Source: Strobilurus pachycystidiatus
Taxonomy: Eukaryota; Basidiomycota; Agaricomycetes; Agaricales; Physalacriaceae
Assembly (NCBI GenBank): GCA_019915135.1
Contig: JAHLMK010000009.1
Location: forward strand, 372,001-436,000
Direction: 5' to 3'
Length of the DNA: 64,000 nucleotides
The notes under the pieces are model-generated. The model worked only from the letters and a program-made list of their open reading frames with translations, searched no databases and was not told the DNA's origin. How positions within the stretch are numbered: the stretch's first letter is position 1; each line of letters starts with the position of its first letter. Shown in pieces: positions 1 to 10,106 of this stretch. The position numbers were made by a program, and so were the translations under genes.

Positions 1-264
1 GCCCATGATATACGCTGGCTTCTGCGCCTCTGCAGCACGGCTGAGGATGCCAAAGAGCTTGTCAGCCAGAAGAGTGGATGGAAGGGAGACAACGAAGGGA
101 GCCTTGCTTGAGCGCGACAGAGGCAGCAGAGTATGGTCGCTCAATGCCAGTGAATCGAGACTAGAGAAGAAGGCCTCCATCTCTGTAATTTGCTCTTTGA
201 ATATCCGCACTTCTTGGTCTGCAGCGGGAGGATCCAGCGGTAGCGCCTGTGCAATAAACGACAT
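1..264 (-). CDS. Isocitrate-lyase-like protein, N-terminal fragment (cut by window edge)
   Basis: A minus-strand frame opens at an ATG at 264 and stays open for 88 codons to the window edge. The last third reads like the segment of isocitrate or methylisocitrate lyases just before the first catalytic loop: a hydrophobic strand, then LADKLFGILSRAAEAQKPAY, then an IMG turn where those enzymes have a short TxGALDP-type stretch. If right, the enzyme would cleave isocitrate (glyoxylate cycle) or 2-methylisocitrate (propionate catabolism). The N-terminus (MSFIAQALPLDPP) is not typical of the family, and no catalytic residue falls inside the window. The family call is therefore tentative; that the frame is coding is more secure. 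Nothing upstream (265 onward) looks coding in the same direction. Confidence 0.4.
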   Translation of the reverse strand, partial: MSFIAQALPLDPPAADQEVRIFKEQITEMEAFFSSLDSLALSDHTLLPLSRSSKAPFVVSLPSTLLADKLFGILSRAAEAQKPAYIMG

Positions 265-1089
265 AGCGCGTACAGAGCGCGCGGAGGAGATGCAGTTGCG
301 GAGAGAGCGGGCTCCGACGGCGCGCTCCCGTTGTGCTTGGTGCGGCTCAGCGTCGTTATGGTGGAGTCTTGCGGACGTAAGGAGGTCTAAGAATTGAGTA
401 AGGAAAGCACAGAGTGTGATGGGACAGTGCAACGCACTGTGAAATGGCACCGCACTCCGTCTCTTGGGCGCGGAGCGGTCGCCGTCGCCCTGCTCTGTTG
501 CCTCTCTCCCGTCTCCAACGGTCTCTTTGCAGCCGTCAACCTGTGGTGGGTGTCGCGTTCAAGGTCTGGGTGTTTGCCAAGGCAGTACTGTGCTGCGGGT
601 AACGGAGCAATTGCACTCTGGAATGATCGTGGTGGGCGGAAGGCAAGCACAAGCTCGATCGAGGGCTCACCCAGAATCACTGAAAACCGAAAATCTAAAA
701 ACAGCGCAATCATGACAATACAAAGGGACTGATACATTATTAGAGTGATACTCAACATGTCCGAAGAGTTAAACAGTAGAATAAGCCTAATAAGAAAAGC
801 TCGCTCAGAACTTGGACTTCACGGAAATCCACCTTCGGTGATCGGTCCGAACACCGGGCATCCTGCGTCACGACGAAAGACGCTACACAGTCAGGGAAAA
901 GGACATACCTCTAACAGTATTGAATATATTTTGTGCTCCAAGATATCAGAACCGTACAAGCAAAGATAATGTAATGAGAATGATTTTGAGTATCTGGATT
1001 ATCAGGGTCCTCCTTCCTAATGGAGATCGACGAAGTTTCGCGTTGCAGAAGTTGCATACACAAAACGAATTATCGAAATCTGAAATTTC
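265..1089. other. Non-coding stretch between partial gene and retroelement
   Basis: Several short overlapping reading frames occur here on both strands, but none has a recognisable motif, sensible splice sites or a partner exon. It probably contains the promoter and 5' UTR of the partial gene at 1-264. The boundary with the truncated retroelement is near 1090, where integrase-like sequence begins abruptly. No 5' LTR is visible. Confidence 0.5.
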
Positions 1090-1095
1090 TTCCAT

Positions 1096-3436
1096 TCGTA
1101 ACCGCACCATCTTTGATCGCGTTCGCACTATCCTCATCGATGCTCGTCTTCCTATCTCTATGTGGGGCAGGGCAGTGAGTTACATCCTGTCTACTCGCTC
1201 TCGCTGCTACGCAAATCCTCTTGGACCGGGGGAGACACCTTACTCTCTCTGGTACAAGCGCCGCCCCGACCGCCGCAAATTCCATCCTTTTGGATGCAAA
1301 GCATGGGCTTACAACAATGCTCAAGATCACAAGCTTGACGTTCGTGGCATTCCTGGTTTCTTCGTGGGATTTGACGAAACTCGGAAGGCGTACGAGATTT
1401 ACATCCCCGGCAAAGGCGTGAAGTCGTACATCTCTGTGCGATTTGACAATTATGCCTGTGGGAGCGGACTTGTGAGTTCCGAGGGGGAGTCCTACGATTA
1501 TGCGTCTCTCAGATATGCCCGCTGGGGTGTCTCCGAGTTCTACGACGCTGATTCTCCCAAGGTTTCTTCACCGCCTCCACCGCCGGGTACGCTTTCCACT
1601 CCCAAGTCGACACCACCTCCTCCAGTAACCCCTCCTCGTGCACCTCGTCGCAACCCTCGCATGCCGTCTGATGCTACTCCAGCAAAGACACGCTCTCAAG
1701 CTCGTGCTGAAGCGAAAGCTGCAGAAGCTGCCAGAACTCATCCGATTGACGGCGAGCTTTCTGATCTCACGGACTCTGAGACAGAGGATGCACCACTGGA
1801 TGGAGAGGAATTGCCCAGCCTTCCTGAGGCGTCCCATATTTTGAGAGGTGAAACTCCCTCAAACCTCTTTCAGGCTCTCTCTTCGCCAGATCGTCTGGAA
1901 TGGAAGGAGGCCTGCCATTACGAGCTCAATCAGCTTGCGAGTACTGGAACGTACACTCTTGTACCTCTTCCACCAGGCCGAAAGGCTACTGGCACTCGCT
2001 GGGTGTTTGCCATCAAGCGACACTCAGATACGCGCAATATTGAGGCGTATCGGGCTCGGCTCGTGGCACAGGGTTTTACCCAAATTCCCGGTGTTGATTT
2101 CATTGACACCTTTGCACCGACTGCACGAATTGAATCCATCCGTGGAATTGCAACCGTCGCTGCTATCTTGGATTGGGAGATCCACGTCGTTGACGTGAAG
2201 TCTGCTTTCTTGAATAGCACCATCCCTGATGACCAGCCGGCGTATGTGAAGCAGCCACCGGGGTTCGCAGTCAAGGGGAAGGAAGAGTGGGTTTGGAAGC
2301 TTTCTAAAGCTCTGTATGGGCTCAAGCAGTCGGGCTACCTCTGGTACGAACGACTGAAGGGAATCCTGACATCCCTTAACTTCCATGTCTGTCTCTCTGA
2401 CCCATGCGTCTTCATCCGTCGATCCTCATCTGGAGCTCTGATCATTACATCTCACGTCGACAATCTTGCTCTCTTCAGCAGCTCTCTCTCCCTCATTACG
2501 CGATTCAAGTCTGAGTTTACTCGACACGTCGCTATCTCGGACAAGGGGGAGATCTCGCAACTTCTGGGCATGACCGTCACCCGTGATCGATCTGCACGCA
2601 CTATCTCCTTCTCGCAACGTTCATACGTTCTGTCGCTTATACAGCGATTCAGAATGGACGATTCTCATCCAGTTGTGACCCCAATGGAGTCTGGGAAAGT
2701 GTTGAGCAAGGTCGACTGCCCACAGGAAGGATCTCCTGAGCTGACCGACATGAAGACCGTACCCTACGCTGAGGCAGTAGGCTCACTCATGCATGCCTCC
2801 GTCATGACGCGTCCGGACATCACCCGCAGTGTCCAGCAGGTAGCGCAGTTCATGCAGAATCCGGGACGTCCTCATTGGAATGCCGTCAAACGGATTCTTC
2901 GCTATCTGAAGGGTACATCGGACTTTGCACTCATTCTTGGTGGTGCAGAGTCACTCGCGTTTAGCGCTTACACGGACTCGAACTTTGTCGATAGCCCAGA
3001 TCATGGACGTTCGATCTCCGGCGCTGCCCTCACTTTTGGGAACGGGGTATTCTCCTGGTTTGCACGCAAGCAGACCGCCGTTGCTACATCCACCGGTGAA
3101 GCAGAGTATTATGCTTCTGGCTCTTGTGGACGAGAAGCTATCTGGTTCCGTCAATTACTCGAGGAACTCGGATTTCGGCAACGGGAACCGTCTCCCATGT
3201 TTGTGGACTCGACCACAGCTCTCAAGAACCTTAACTCGGGACAAATCACGAATGCAAACAAGCATATCAAGATCCATCGCCATTGGATACGTGAAGCGAT
3301 CAAGAACGGCGATCTTGCGACGCGATTAGTCCCATCGAAGGACAACGTGGCCGACATCTTCACCAAGGGACTCAGTGGAGATGTTCACAAGCAGGCAACT
3401 CGAAAGTTGGGACTTGTCTCAACTGATTCTCGTTGA
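1096..3436 (+). pseudogene. Copia pol remnant: integrase C-terminus, reverse transcriptase, RNase H
   Basis: One long frame with no internal stop. The integrase end shows RTILIDARLPISMWGRAVSY and a later GIPGFFVGF block. A proline/serine linker follows (about 1560-1840). Reverse transcriptase then runs from SSPDRLEWKEACHYEL through GTRWVFAIKRH, YRARLVAQGFTQIPGVDF, DVKSAFLNS and KALYGLKQS. At 2453-2464 the catalytic box normally written YVDD reads HVDN, so the second metal-binding Asp is replaced. RNase H follows (YTDSNFVD; STGEAEYYA; NVADIFTKGL), although the usual HID motif reads HIK. The frame is open from 920, but residues before about 1090 do not resemble integrase, so the true element starts there. 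Absence of stops suggests fairly recent truncation; the Asp-to-Asn change suggests loss of activity or an unusual lineage. Confidence 0.9.
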
Positions 3437-3443
3437 GGGGGAG
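3435..3443 (+). other. Polypurine tract of the copia element
   Basis: A run of nine purines (GAGGGGGAG) overlaps the end of the pol frame and directly abuts the TGTTGGA start of the LTR. This is the expected place for plus-strand DNA priming in LTR retroelements. Confidence 0.85.
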
Positions 3444-3771
3444 TGTTGGATACTGGGCTCTTGGCCGGCAGTCAGTGACTGGTGCGGCGCACAGGGACAC
3501 GGACCTTTATAGTGAATTTGATTTTCTCATTTGACTTATATACACGTTACATCTGTTTCCTCTTTCCCTCAGCCTTCATACTCTTCGAGTCGGCTGAGGT
3601 ACGTTACACACTTATGACCCATGCCTTTATGCTCATACTTTACCTGTAGCCCTACGTCGTACATCGTACTTACTCGTGCTCTAGGTAAAGTACTCAATAC
3701 AGCCTTCATACTCTTCGAGTCGGCTGAGCCCTACGTCGTACATCGTACTTACTCGTGCTCTAGGTTCAACA
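3444..3771 (+). repeat. 3' LTR of the copia element
   Basis: A 328-bp segment starts TGTTGGATAC and ends TTCAACA, giving the short terminal inverted repeat TGTTG/CAACA typical of copia LTRs. It follows the polypurine tract without a gap. A TATA-like run (TTGACTTATATAC) lies near 3533-3545. No second LTR occurs upstream in the window. Confidence 0.88.
3571..3765 (+). repeat. Two interleaved direct repeats inside the LTR
   Basis: A 28-bp unit (AGCCTTCATACTC...GGCTGAG) occurs at 3571-3598 and again at 3701-3728. A 39-bp unit (AGCCCTACGTCG...CTAGGT) occurs at 3648-3686 and again at 3727-3765. In the second copies the two units overlap by two bases, so the second set looks like a compacted repeat of the first with the spacer removed. 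This is directly visible; whether it matters for LTR promoter function is unknown. Confidence 0.9.
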
Positions 3772-4629
3772 GTATGGTCTGTCCATAGTATCGTAGGCAT
3801 TCTCTTGATCATCATCGTAATCTCGTCGCCGCAGTCCGAGTCGTCGTCAGTTTCGTCGTCGTCGCAGTCTCCTTATCTCCAGTGTCATCAATTGTGATAT
3901 CCTCGCCTTCGATTGGTCTTTCCTCAGTGGTTGTGTGGTATTTGCGGGGGCCGCCTCCTCGTTCGTCGTCGCTGAGTGATCTTGCCATGGTCGCCGTTAT
4001 TGAAGAAAGTATCCTCGACCTCGACCTCGGTCCTTCAGTGCGTCTGCCATCTCGTCGGTGTCGTTTCCGAGTACACATGGGTCAGTTGATGGGGGGATGC
4101 GAGGACTTCGTGCGGGTCACTGTTGTCCTCAGACGTTGACCGCTGTCCCTGAGTGTGTGGCGCTGCGTGTTCGTCACACAGCACCCAAGTTCGATCCGCG
4201 TCCGTGTCCGCGTCCTCGTCCTGGTCGTTGTCCTGTCGTCCGCTCGTTCTGGAAAATTATCTGTATTTCGCCTGTGGCATTGTTCGGATTCCGGTCGGTC
4301 CTCATCTTCGTCATCGTCGTCTGCATAAACAAGCGCCTGTGGATATGGCTCGTGTCTTTGTTGTAGGTGTAGGATGAACACGATACACCGTGGCTAAGTA
4401 GATGAATGTGAGCGGAGGCAAGAGTCTCGAGGTACATGGAAACGAACCCAGTGCATGTAGGCACTCACCGGTCATGGCATTGTAGCCCTCAAGGGATTGC
4501 GGGATACTGCGCAGCTGCGGTTCGGTTCGGACGATGGGTTGGGTTCGTCACAATTGCGACCTGGGCCAATGTGAGCTAAAAAGACGGGTTCGCAAGAAGA
4601 ATGTGACAATCCCGGTGGACACAGAGCTT
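3772..4629. other. CGT-rich low-complexity stretch, no supported gene
   Basis: The sequence is rich in TCG/CGT triplets (for example 3826-3870 and 4190-4240). On the minus strand it reads as Arg/Thr, Arg/Gly or Asp/Glu runs depending on frame, which is a composition effect. No consistent splice structure or conserved motif was found. It lies just past the 3' end of the CFIm25 remnant and may be diverged flank of that copy. Confidence 0.45.
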
Positions 4630-5346
4630 CGCCCATAAATGGAATCATACCGGGCAAGCAGATGAGGGATGGCGCTTGACTATGCCTGTTTGTTTGTTCC
4701 TTGAGCAGGGCAAAGTATACGGGCAGACGCAGCAGCTGTGTTATCGCCTAGTTCAAACAGTGAGATACCCAGTACCTTCAGGTTAGGCACTGCAAGACGC
4801 GTCAACACGGATAGGCGCCAAAAAGATTGAGGACGTACTGCGCTCGGGCAACTCTTACGGTTCTGGGACGTGTTCAGTGACAATCAGTGACAAAAGGGTG
4901 CTGCTGGGAGAAAACTTAGCAATGGAGCAGGTGCACGTACCATGAACATCTCAGCGTTGGGCTTATACCACTGGGCGAAGCAGTCCCCAATCTCCCTTAT
5001 CTCTCTCTGGGTCCGTCTATACTCTGGGCGGCGCGAGCCTGTAGTACTCGAGTAGAGCGGCCGTTTGACCTCTTTAATCTCGTCCAGGTAGTCGCCTGAC
5101 CTGCAGAAACATGAGATGGCGGAGAGAATAGATACGCAGTGGGGCGCACCGCTTGAGAGAGGTATGCAGAATCTGGTGCGTGAGGTGTGTGGCCTCCACC
5201 GTGGTCCGTGCGCCGCATCTCAAAGCTTTGTAGTGATCCTGCAGCAGCTACAGACGCGCGGAGACGGACGGGTCCTCCTCGGGCTGCGCGTCTTTGTTGC
5301 TGAACGTAAAGTTGGACAGCGGGTACAGGTTGATCGTCGTCGACAT
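4630..5346 (-). pseudogene. Decayed copy of CFIm25 / NUDT21 (cleavage factor Im 25-kDa subunit)
   Basis: Minus-strand fragments in family order match CFIm25, the Nudix-fold RNA-binding subunit that selects poly(A) sites. They are MSTTINLYPLSNFTFSN (start at 5346), PSVSARL then a stop and LLQDHYKAL, MRRT and TVEA in two different frames, GDYLDEIKEVK, REIGDCFAQWYKPNAEMFM, LAVPNLKVLGISLFEL and AIPHLLARYDSIYG. Lesions: an in-frame TAG that reads like a C-to-T change of a Gln codon; a frame change before MRRT and about seven extra bases after it; a garbled middle where the family has its conserved HPHVLLLQ-type strand; and a stop before the final block. Intron-like GTACGT...CCAG sequence remains at about 4870-4950, so the source was probably genomic DNA rather than a retrocopy. 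A functional copy should exist elsewhere, since the gene is normally essential. Confidence 0.85.
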
Positions 5347-5504
5347 CGTTGTGGTCCGCGACGAAGAGGGAGGTAACGTCACGAGTAACGGGCTTTCCCA
5401 TTCTGGTTCCCGCTATCATCTCCCCCGACTGCTTGTCCTCTCGTCTTTTGTAAGTCAATCAACCAATTGCGCTCTTCCTGGCTCACACGTTTTCAGTACA
5501 AGAT

Positions 5505-6941
5505 ATGCCTGTTTCCCCTACACTATCTTGTCTGTTCTGTGGACAGCCCTACCGCATGCCCACCGGAATATCACCCTCACTTTCTTATCAAGTCTACGAT
5601 GACCTTCTTCTGACGAATGATCCCGTCTCTGAATATGAAAAACCATTGGTCCAAGACGAAATCCTCCCGAAAACAGATCAGGATGTGCAACACATTGACG
5701 GAGAGCTGGACCGCCTAGATGCAGCGATCTCGCTCATGCAGGCAGAACGCGAGAGGCTTCTGGGAGAGAAGCAAGATATAGAACGGGTCGCGACCCAGTG
5801 CAGGGGTCTGTTTTCTGCGATGCGACGGCTCCCCGTCGAGACGTTGGCAGAAATCTTCCAGTGGGTCGGTACTGGAGAGGATTCGTTCAATATGCTGGCG
5901 GGTCCTTGGCAACTAAGCCATGTCTCTCACCTGTGGCGCGCAGTCGTGCAATCGACCCCCACCCTTTGGGCCTCCGTGGTATTCTCCGGGCACGCTGCCT
6001 CTCACCCCAATGACCCCGACGCCCTAGTGTCGACCGTGTACGACAGCTCCGTCGATCGCCCATTATCTATCACCCTCCGTCCTAAATTTGGTTTTTCAAA
6101 TTACGACAACAACAGGAGACACTTCGATGGTGTGTGGCTGCCACATTTGATGCAGCACACATTGAGGTGGCAGAGTCTGGATCTGAGACTCATGTCCTTC
6201 CCGCCGTCGCTCGTCGTTGGACTCCATGGAAATCTACCTCTACTCTCTTCCCTCACGTTGCACTCTATCACACCTGACATCATGAATGCCTTTTCCCTGG
6301 CACCGCGGCTTCAGCATCTGGAGCTTGTAGATTTCAAGCTAGCTGGCACCCTTGATATCCCCTTTGCCCAAATACTCACCATGCGGCTCGCCCCACGCTA
6401 TGTCTCATCCCGAGCGCTGATTGACTGGCTTAACCGCTGCACCAGTCTCCATTCATTGACCATGATCGTCACAGAGGATACGTACTACAACGATTGTATC
6501 GATGATCTGCTGCCTACGCCTCCTCTACCCGCTTTCACCTCCGCACGATACATTTCTCTCCAGCTGGTGCATGACGCATTACAGCTCCGCCGTCTCACGG
6601 CCTCGTCACTCGAAGAGCTGCATCTCCAGCGGGTCAGGGATCTTGATGCTGTCCTGGATCTTCTCGTGCGGTCGCATTGCCCGTTGCGCGTTCTTCACCT
6701 GGGCTTGAACATTCCACCGGACTCGGATAAGATCCTGACGATCCTCGGCGCTGTCCCATCTCTATGTGAAGTGGTCATTGTTTGTGGTGTAGTGATCAAT
6801 GGTTTTGACTTTGAAGAGGAGTATCAGACGGTTATTCACAGTATTGAGATGGCCCGCCAAGAGATCGTTCGGATTTTACCTTGCCTGACCACATTCACGA
6901 TCAAGAATAGCGGGGACTCTGAATGCCATCGGATCATTTAG
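5505..6941 (+). CDS. F-box protein, CxxC/coiled-coil family (copy 1)
   Basis: An intronless 478-codon gene. Layout: an N-terminal C-x2-CGxPY motif (CLFCGQPY, residues 9-16); a coiled coil at about 55-95 (GELDRLDAAISLMQAERERL); an F-box at about 105-150 beginning MRRLPVETLAEIFQWV and including SHLWRAVVQSTPTLWAS; then irregular leucine-rich repeats ending near the C-terminus in an LPCLTTFTIK strand. F-box proteins usually bind Skp1 and recruit substrates to SCF ubiquitin ligases; the substrate is unknown. It is more diverged than copies 2 and 3 and ends SECHRII. The start ATG is the one that places the CxxC motif at the same distance as in its paralogues. It lies head-to-head with the CFIm25 remnant, 158 bp away. 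Confidence 0.88.
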   Translation: MPVSPTLSCLFCGQPYRMPTGISPSLSYQVYDDLLLTNDPVSEYEKPLVQDEILPKTDQDVQHIDGELDRLDAAISLMQAERERLLGEKQDIERVATQCRGLFSAMRRLPVETLAEIFQWVGTGEDSFNMLAGPWQLSHVSHLWRAVVQSTPTLWASVVFSGHAASHPNDPDALVSTVYDSSVDRPLSITLRPKFGFSNYDNNRRHFDGVWLPHLMQHTLRWQSLDLRLMSFPPSLVVGLHGNLPLLSSLTLHSITPDIMNAFSLAPRLQHLELVDFKLAGTLDIPFAQILTMRLAPRYVSSRALIDWLNRCTSLHSLTMIVTEDTYYNDCIDDLLPTPPLPAFTSARYISLQLVHDALQLRRLTASSLEELHLQRVRDLDAVLDLLVRSHCPLRVLHLGLNIPPDSDKILTILGAVPSLCEVVIVCGVVINGFDFEEEYQTVIHSIEMARQEIVRILPCLTTFTIKNSGDSECHRII

Positions 6942-7672
6942 AAAACGTACACTGCAGTAGTGATTTTCATTCTATCCACGTAAAGATATCGCATCATCCA
7001 TTGCCACCCGTCGAAATACTTATGTTCTGCCGCCCTCGATGATATACCGAGAAGCCAACACAGACCAAGACAAGTAAGTAGTGTGGGCTTGCCCTCGCCC
7101 GAGTTGCTGAATCCAAGCGTGAATAGAGAGAATACCCGAGGTTGCCGTTCAACTCGATGTTATAGAGTCTGGACAGCCGCACGTGGCCGCGGTATGTATC
7201 TTGAACAGCTAAATACGTTGCCTAGTTTGGGCCAAGTCAGGTGTATATCAGCAAGCACATACGTACGCGTGCTGTGCTGGTGGCCCCAGAAGCTCACGGT
7301 GGTACTTAGGTAGGTGATTGAACACAGCCGCAATCTTCATACTCCTGGCGAGCCTCTTTACCTCCTCAATTGTACCAATGCGCGTTCTTGGAAACAATGT
7401 GGCAGATCTATGTGGTGCGAATGATGCTTATCTTCTACCTACTAATTGAATCAGAGATACACGCACTTTCTCCGAGTAACCACAACAGCCTCGGTTTTCA
7501 TCGTTCGCAGGGATGCCAGGTAACAGACCAGTGTCAGCTGGACAACACAGCATCGCACACTTATAGGCCCACGTACCTGTAGCTAACCGGGGCAGAGTTG
7601 TGACACACGCCTATCCAACAGAATTCACTCGGCCAGCAATCTAACTCGCTTGACCGGTGCCTTCCTCGTTCC
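6942..7672. other. Intergenic, no supported gene
   Basis: About 730 bp between the first F-box gene and the anchor/coiled-coil trio. Only short overlapping frames without motifs or matching splice sites. It should contain the F-box terminator and, at its right end, the promoter of the next gene. Confidence 0.5.
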
Positions 7673-7679
7673 ATATAAG
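7673..7679 (+). promoter_or_regulatory. TATA box of anchor/coiled-coil gene 1
   Basis: The sequence CCATATAAGGCC lies about 45 bp upstream of the ATG at 7721. A pyrimidine-rich stretch (CACCTCTTCCCTCC) sits between it and the ATG, a layout repeated upstream of the second gene of the trio. Confidence 0.55.
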
Positions 7680-7720
7680 GCCTAATAAGATGGACTTCGC
7701 CTCTGACACCTCTTCCCTCC

Positions 7721-8275
7721 ATGTTCGATGATCTTTACCCTACTTCATCCGTCGTGCTCACCCTCGCCGTCGCCCTCGCCATCTTCGCATGGCGCTGCTG
7801 GCCGCCCTCCATGATACTGCGCTCCCTCAATCGCTGCAACAGAGTGCAAGACCATCTACTCCACATGATCGAAACGCTCTCGTACCCGTCCGCCTGCGTG
7901 GAGTCTTTGCGCAAGATCGACAGGTCAGTGATGTTGCTGTTGCGGCGCCGTGCCTCATAGCTGGCAGCGTACGCCAAGAAGCGTACTCTCTCCGCGTGGA
8001 GACCCGATCCCTCCCCATATCTTCATGCATCCAGTCTTTCGCCTCGCAGTATATCCGTGCGTCCCGCTTGGAGGAGAAAGTCGCACAAACCATCGAGGAG
8101 ATCAGGGTCAGCAGCATGGATTGCGGCTGGGGTGATCCAGAGGTACGCGACTCTGCTCCTTCAATAGACAAACTCATGCTGCTGTTAGAACTCGGACCTA
8201 AACTGGCATTTTGCAAAGCCCACAGCGCCTGAAGCAGTACGTGTGGCCATGAAAGATGATTTACCCTCCTACTAG
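7721..8275 (+). CDS. Small membrane-anchored coiled-coil protein, tandem family (copy 1)
   Basis: Three-exon model: 7721-7923, about 7968-8140, then an exon from about 8185 to the stop at 8275. The first exon gives an N-terminal hydrophobic segment (SSVVLTLAVALAIFAW) followed by a polar helix. The second is a helical, charged stretch (SRLEEKVAQTIEEI). The third starts NSDLNWHF, matching NAELNRKQ at the same place in copy 2. Introns are very short (about 44 nt) but have good GTCAGT and GTACGC donors. The product is about 155 residues: a signal anchor plus coiled coil. No known domain was recognised. The exon pattern and position next to two similar genes are the main support. Confidence 0.6.
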
Positions 8276-8852
8276 AACCATAAATGTACAGCACCGAGTT
8301 TGTAGTACCTAGCTCGAAGAGTATACCCGACCGAATGTTACCAGCTTGGCACCGCCTACTTAATATTACAATTGATCTGAAGCGTTGAATTGACAAGGAC
8401 CCGTGGCGCCAGGATAGGCGCCCGCTCAATACAACTGCCCTATCACATGAAAGTGTGTTGACGTTGTGGCGTCCTCCGTCTCCATCATGTCGTCAAGCTC
8501 TACACGACCGAATACAATAGCCATTATATACCAGGTACAGATACGTCTCAGCATCCGAGGACTGTCAGGATGAGAACGTGGAGCCGAGCAGTGAGCAATG
8601 CCGAGGGGTCGTGACGCTACAGGTACAGATCCTTCTAGCAATCACCGTAAACATATTCCCGCTACGTCCTATTCAATTGCCCCCAATGTCATATATCACC
8701 TCTTAAGCGCGCTAGGATACCGTACCTACTACCAAATATGTCCTTATGCACATCCCTATGCCTAGCGTCATTGAGAGGTTGCTACGCAGGCGTTCAATTC
8801 TACCATTGGCGGTGTCATTCTCCTTAGCTGTGACGCCACTTATAGGTATATT

Positions 8853-8859
8853 CTATAAA
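8853..8859 (+). promoter_or_regulatory. TATA box of anchor/coiled-coil gene 2
   Basis: TATAAAG at 8854, with a second TATAAAC at 8862, lies about 50-60 bp before the ATG at 8913. The stretch between is pyrimidine-rich (CACACCTCTTCCTTACTT), very like the leader of copy 1. Confidence 0.6.
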
Positions 8860-8912
8860 GCTATAAACATTTTGGAGCTGTATGCTTCCTCACACCTCTT
8901 CCTTACTTGACC

Positions 8913-9486
8913 ATGACGCTCCCGAGTCCACCAGCGAGCACAGAAGACGACTGCCCCCCATCTTATCGTTGGCATTGTGTAGTCAGCATTAGCGTGCTGG
9001 TCACCACCTTTCTTGCTTTACAGCTGCGCTCCAGCACCCGCCCTTTCCGCCTCGAGTCCTCCCTCAAGAGCATCGCCAGCCGTTGTTCACAGACATCTTC
9101 CCGCTTTCAGGAAACGTTCGACGAGCGAGACGATCAAGAGAGGGCTTGTATGCGATCTATACAGGTGTATGTCAGTGCGGTTTCCTTCGCAGCATTCAAT
9201 CCAATTTATTGCCAGACTACACGAGCGCGCCAACGTCATGAGCAAGGATAATCGCACGACCTGGAGAGCCGGATTGCTTGCCTACGCTCGCGCCTATCGC
9301 ACGACCTATGCCGGTGTTAGCGGACTCCAAGGGGAGGTTGAACGTGCTCACGAGGAGCTAGTGGTGCGTGCACTCAGCTCGTACGAAGTGTAGCTCTCGG
9401 TCTAACCCCGTGTGTACCTCCAGAATGCTGAGTTGAACCGAAAGCAGTATACCAGGGAGCAACACTCGGACATGTTTGCTGGTTGA
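8913..9486 (+). CDS. Small membrane-anchored coiled-coil protein, tandem family (copy 2)
   Basis: Model: exon 1 8913-9166 (phase 2 end at GT|GTATGTCAG), exon 2 from about 9216 to 9363, exon 3 from about 9421 to a TGA at 9486. Exon 1 encodes a short proline-rich start, one membrane segment (VVSISVLVTTFLALQL) and a polar helix with FQETFDERDDQERA. Exon 2 is helical and charged, ending EVERAHEELV. Exon 3 starts NAELNRKQYTREQ. A further helical frame (RQRQQYYSDLEEDRVKW, 9550-9640) follows the stop and may be a lost or alternative last exon. Intron positions and phases match copy 3 (after the first helix, phase 2; after EELV or EDLD, phase 0). Function unknown. Confidence 0.6.
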
Positions 9487-10106
9487 CCTGCCTCCGGAGT
9501 GATTCCTATGACATGATAGTACCGCCTGGGACCAATGTAGTGGAACGCGATGACTATTGTCCGGCACCACGCCGAGGCTGCCTACAGGCAGCGTCAGCAA
9601 TATTACTCTGATCTTGAGGAAGACCGCGTGAAGTGGCGTGGAGTTGTATTCTGTGCGCCAATTTGCAGGGCAGATGCGCCTCAGCCAGTAAGGCAAACTA
9701 GGTGTACCAGTGGCGCCAGACAGATGGAATTAGAGGCGCGCAAGCAAGAGGACGCCACGTATCGCCGAACGAAGAATTTAAGACAGTGAGCAGTGGCGAT
9801 ACGCTATTGAGTGAATTTTAGGGGGGAGCTGAGCATCTGGAGCGTGCGATAGAGTTGACGAAGACGTGTGAGACGGAGGGTGGGGGTCACCGTCGCGAGA
9901 AACGTTGTGGATGGTGGGATGCAATTCATGCCGTCCACGGCAGGGCTCTAGACCTTATTGTTCGGATCATCGGACCGGCTGCTGTGTTGCCTAATGGAGT
10001 TGGAAACACATTGTCAAAGCGTGCGGCTTTCCAGTTCACAGCAAACTGCCGCGTAGACAACAACAACAACAATACCCTCCTTACCAATCTCTCCCTTACT
10101 CACTCA
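9487..10106 (+). other. Spacer with orphan coiled-coil frame
   Basis: Frame 9550-9789 encodes a charged helix (residues 10-32, for example RQRQQYYSDLEEDRVKW) that would extend copy 2, but no phase-compatible splice joins it to the preceding exon. It may be an alternative exon or the eroded end of an older, longer form. The rest is leader and promoter of copy 3, including a short CAA run at 10060-10073. Confidence 0.35.

Larger units (their letters stand above)
1090..3771 (+). mobile_element. 5'-truncated Ty1/copia LTR retrotransposon
   Basis: From left to right: the C-terminal part of a copia integrase, a proline-rich linker, reverse transcriptase, RNase H, a polypurine tract (3435-3443) and one 3' LTR (3444-3771). 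Gag, protease, the zinc-binding and catalytic parts of integrase, the primer-binding site and the 5' LTR are missing, so the copy cannot move by itself. Domain order (integrase before reverse transcriptase) is diagnostic of Ty1/copia. With no 5' LTR, the target-site duplication cannot be checked. Confidence 0.93.

Noticed and set aside
394..760. Pair of overlapping opposite-strand reading frames over 100 codons
   Set aside because: No motif, no splice partners; the two frames mirror each other and look like composition effects.
4185..4200. tRNA B-box-like GTTCGATCC
   Set aside because: No matching A-box or cloverleaf within 100 bp on either strand.
4080..4465. Arg/Thr, Arg/Gly or Asp-rich protein on the minus strand resembling an RNA-binding tail
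   Set aside because: All three frames give low-complexity protein because the DNA is CGT-rich; no conserved domain or exon structure.
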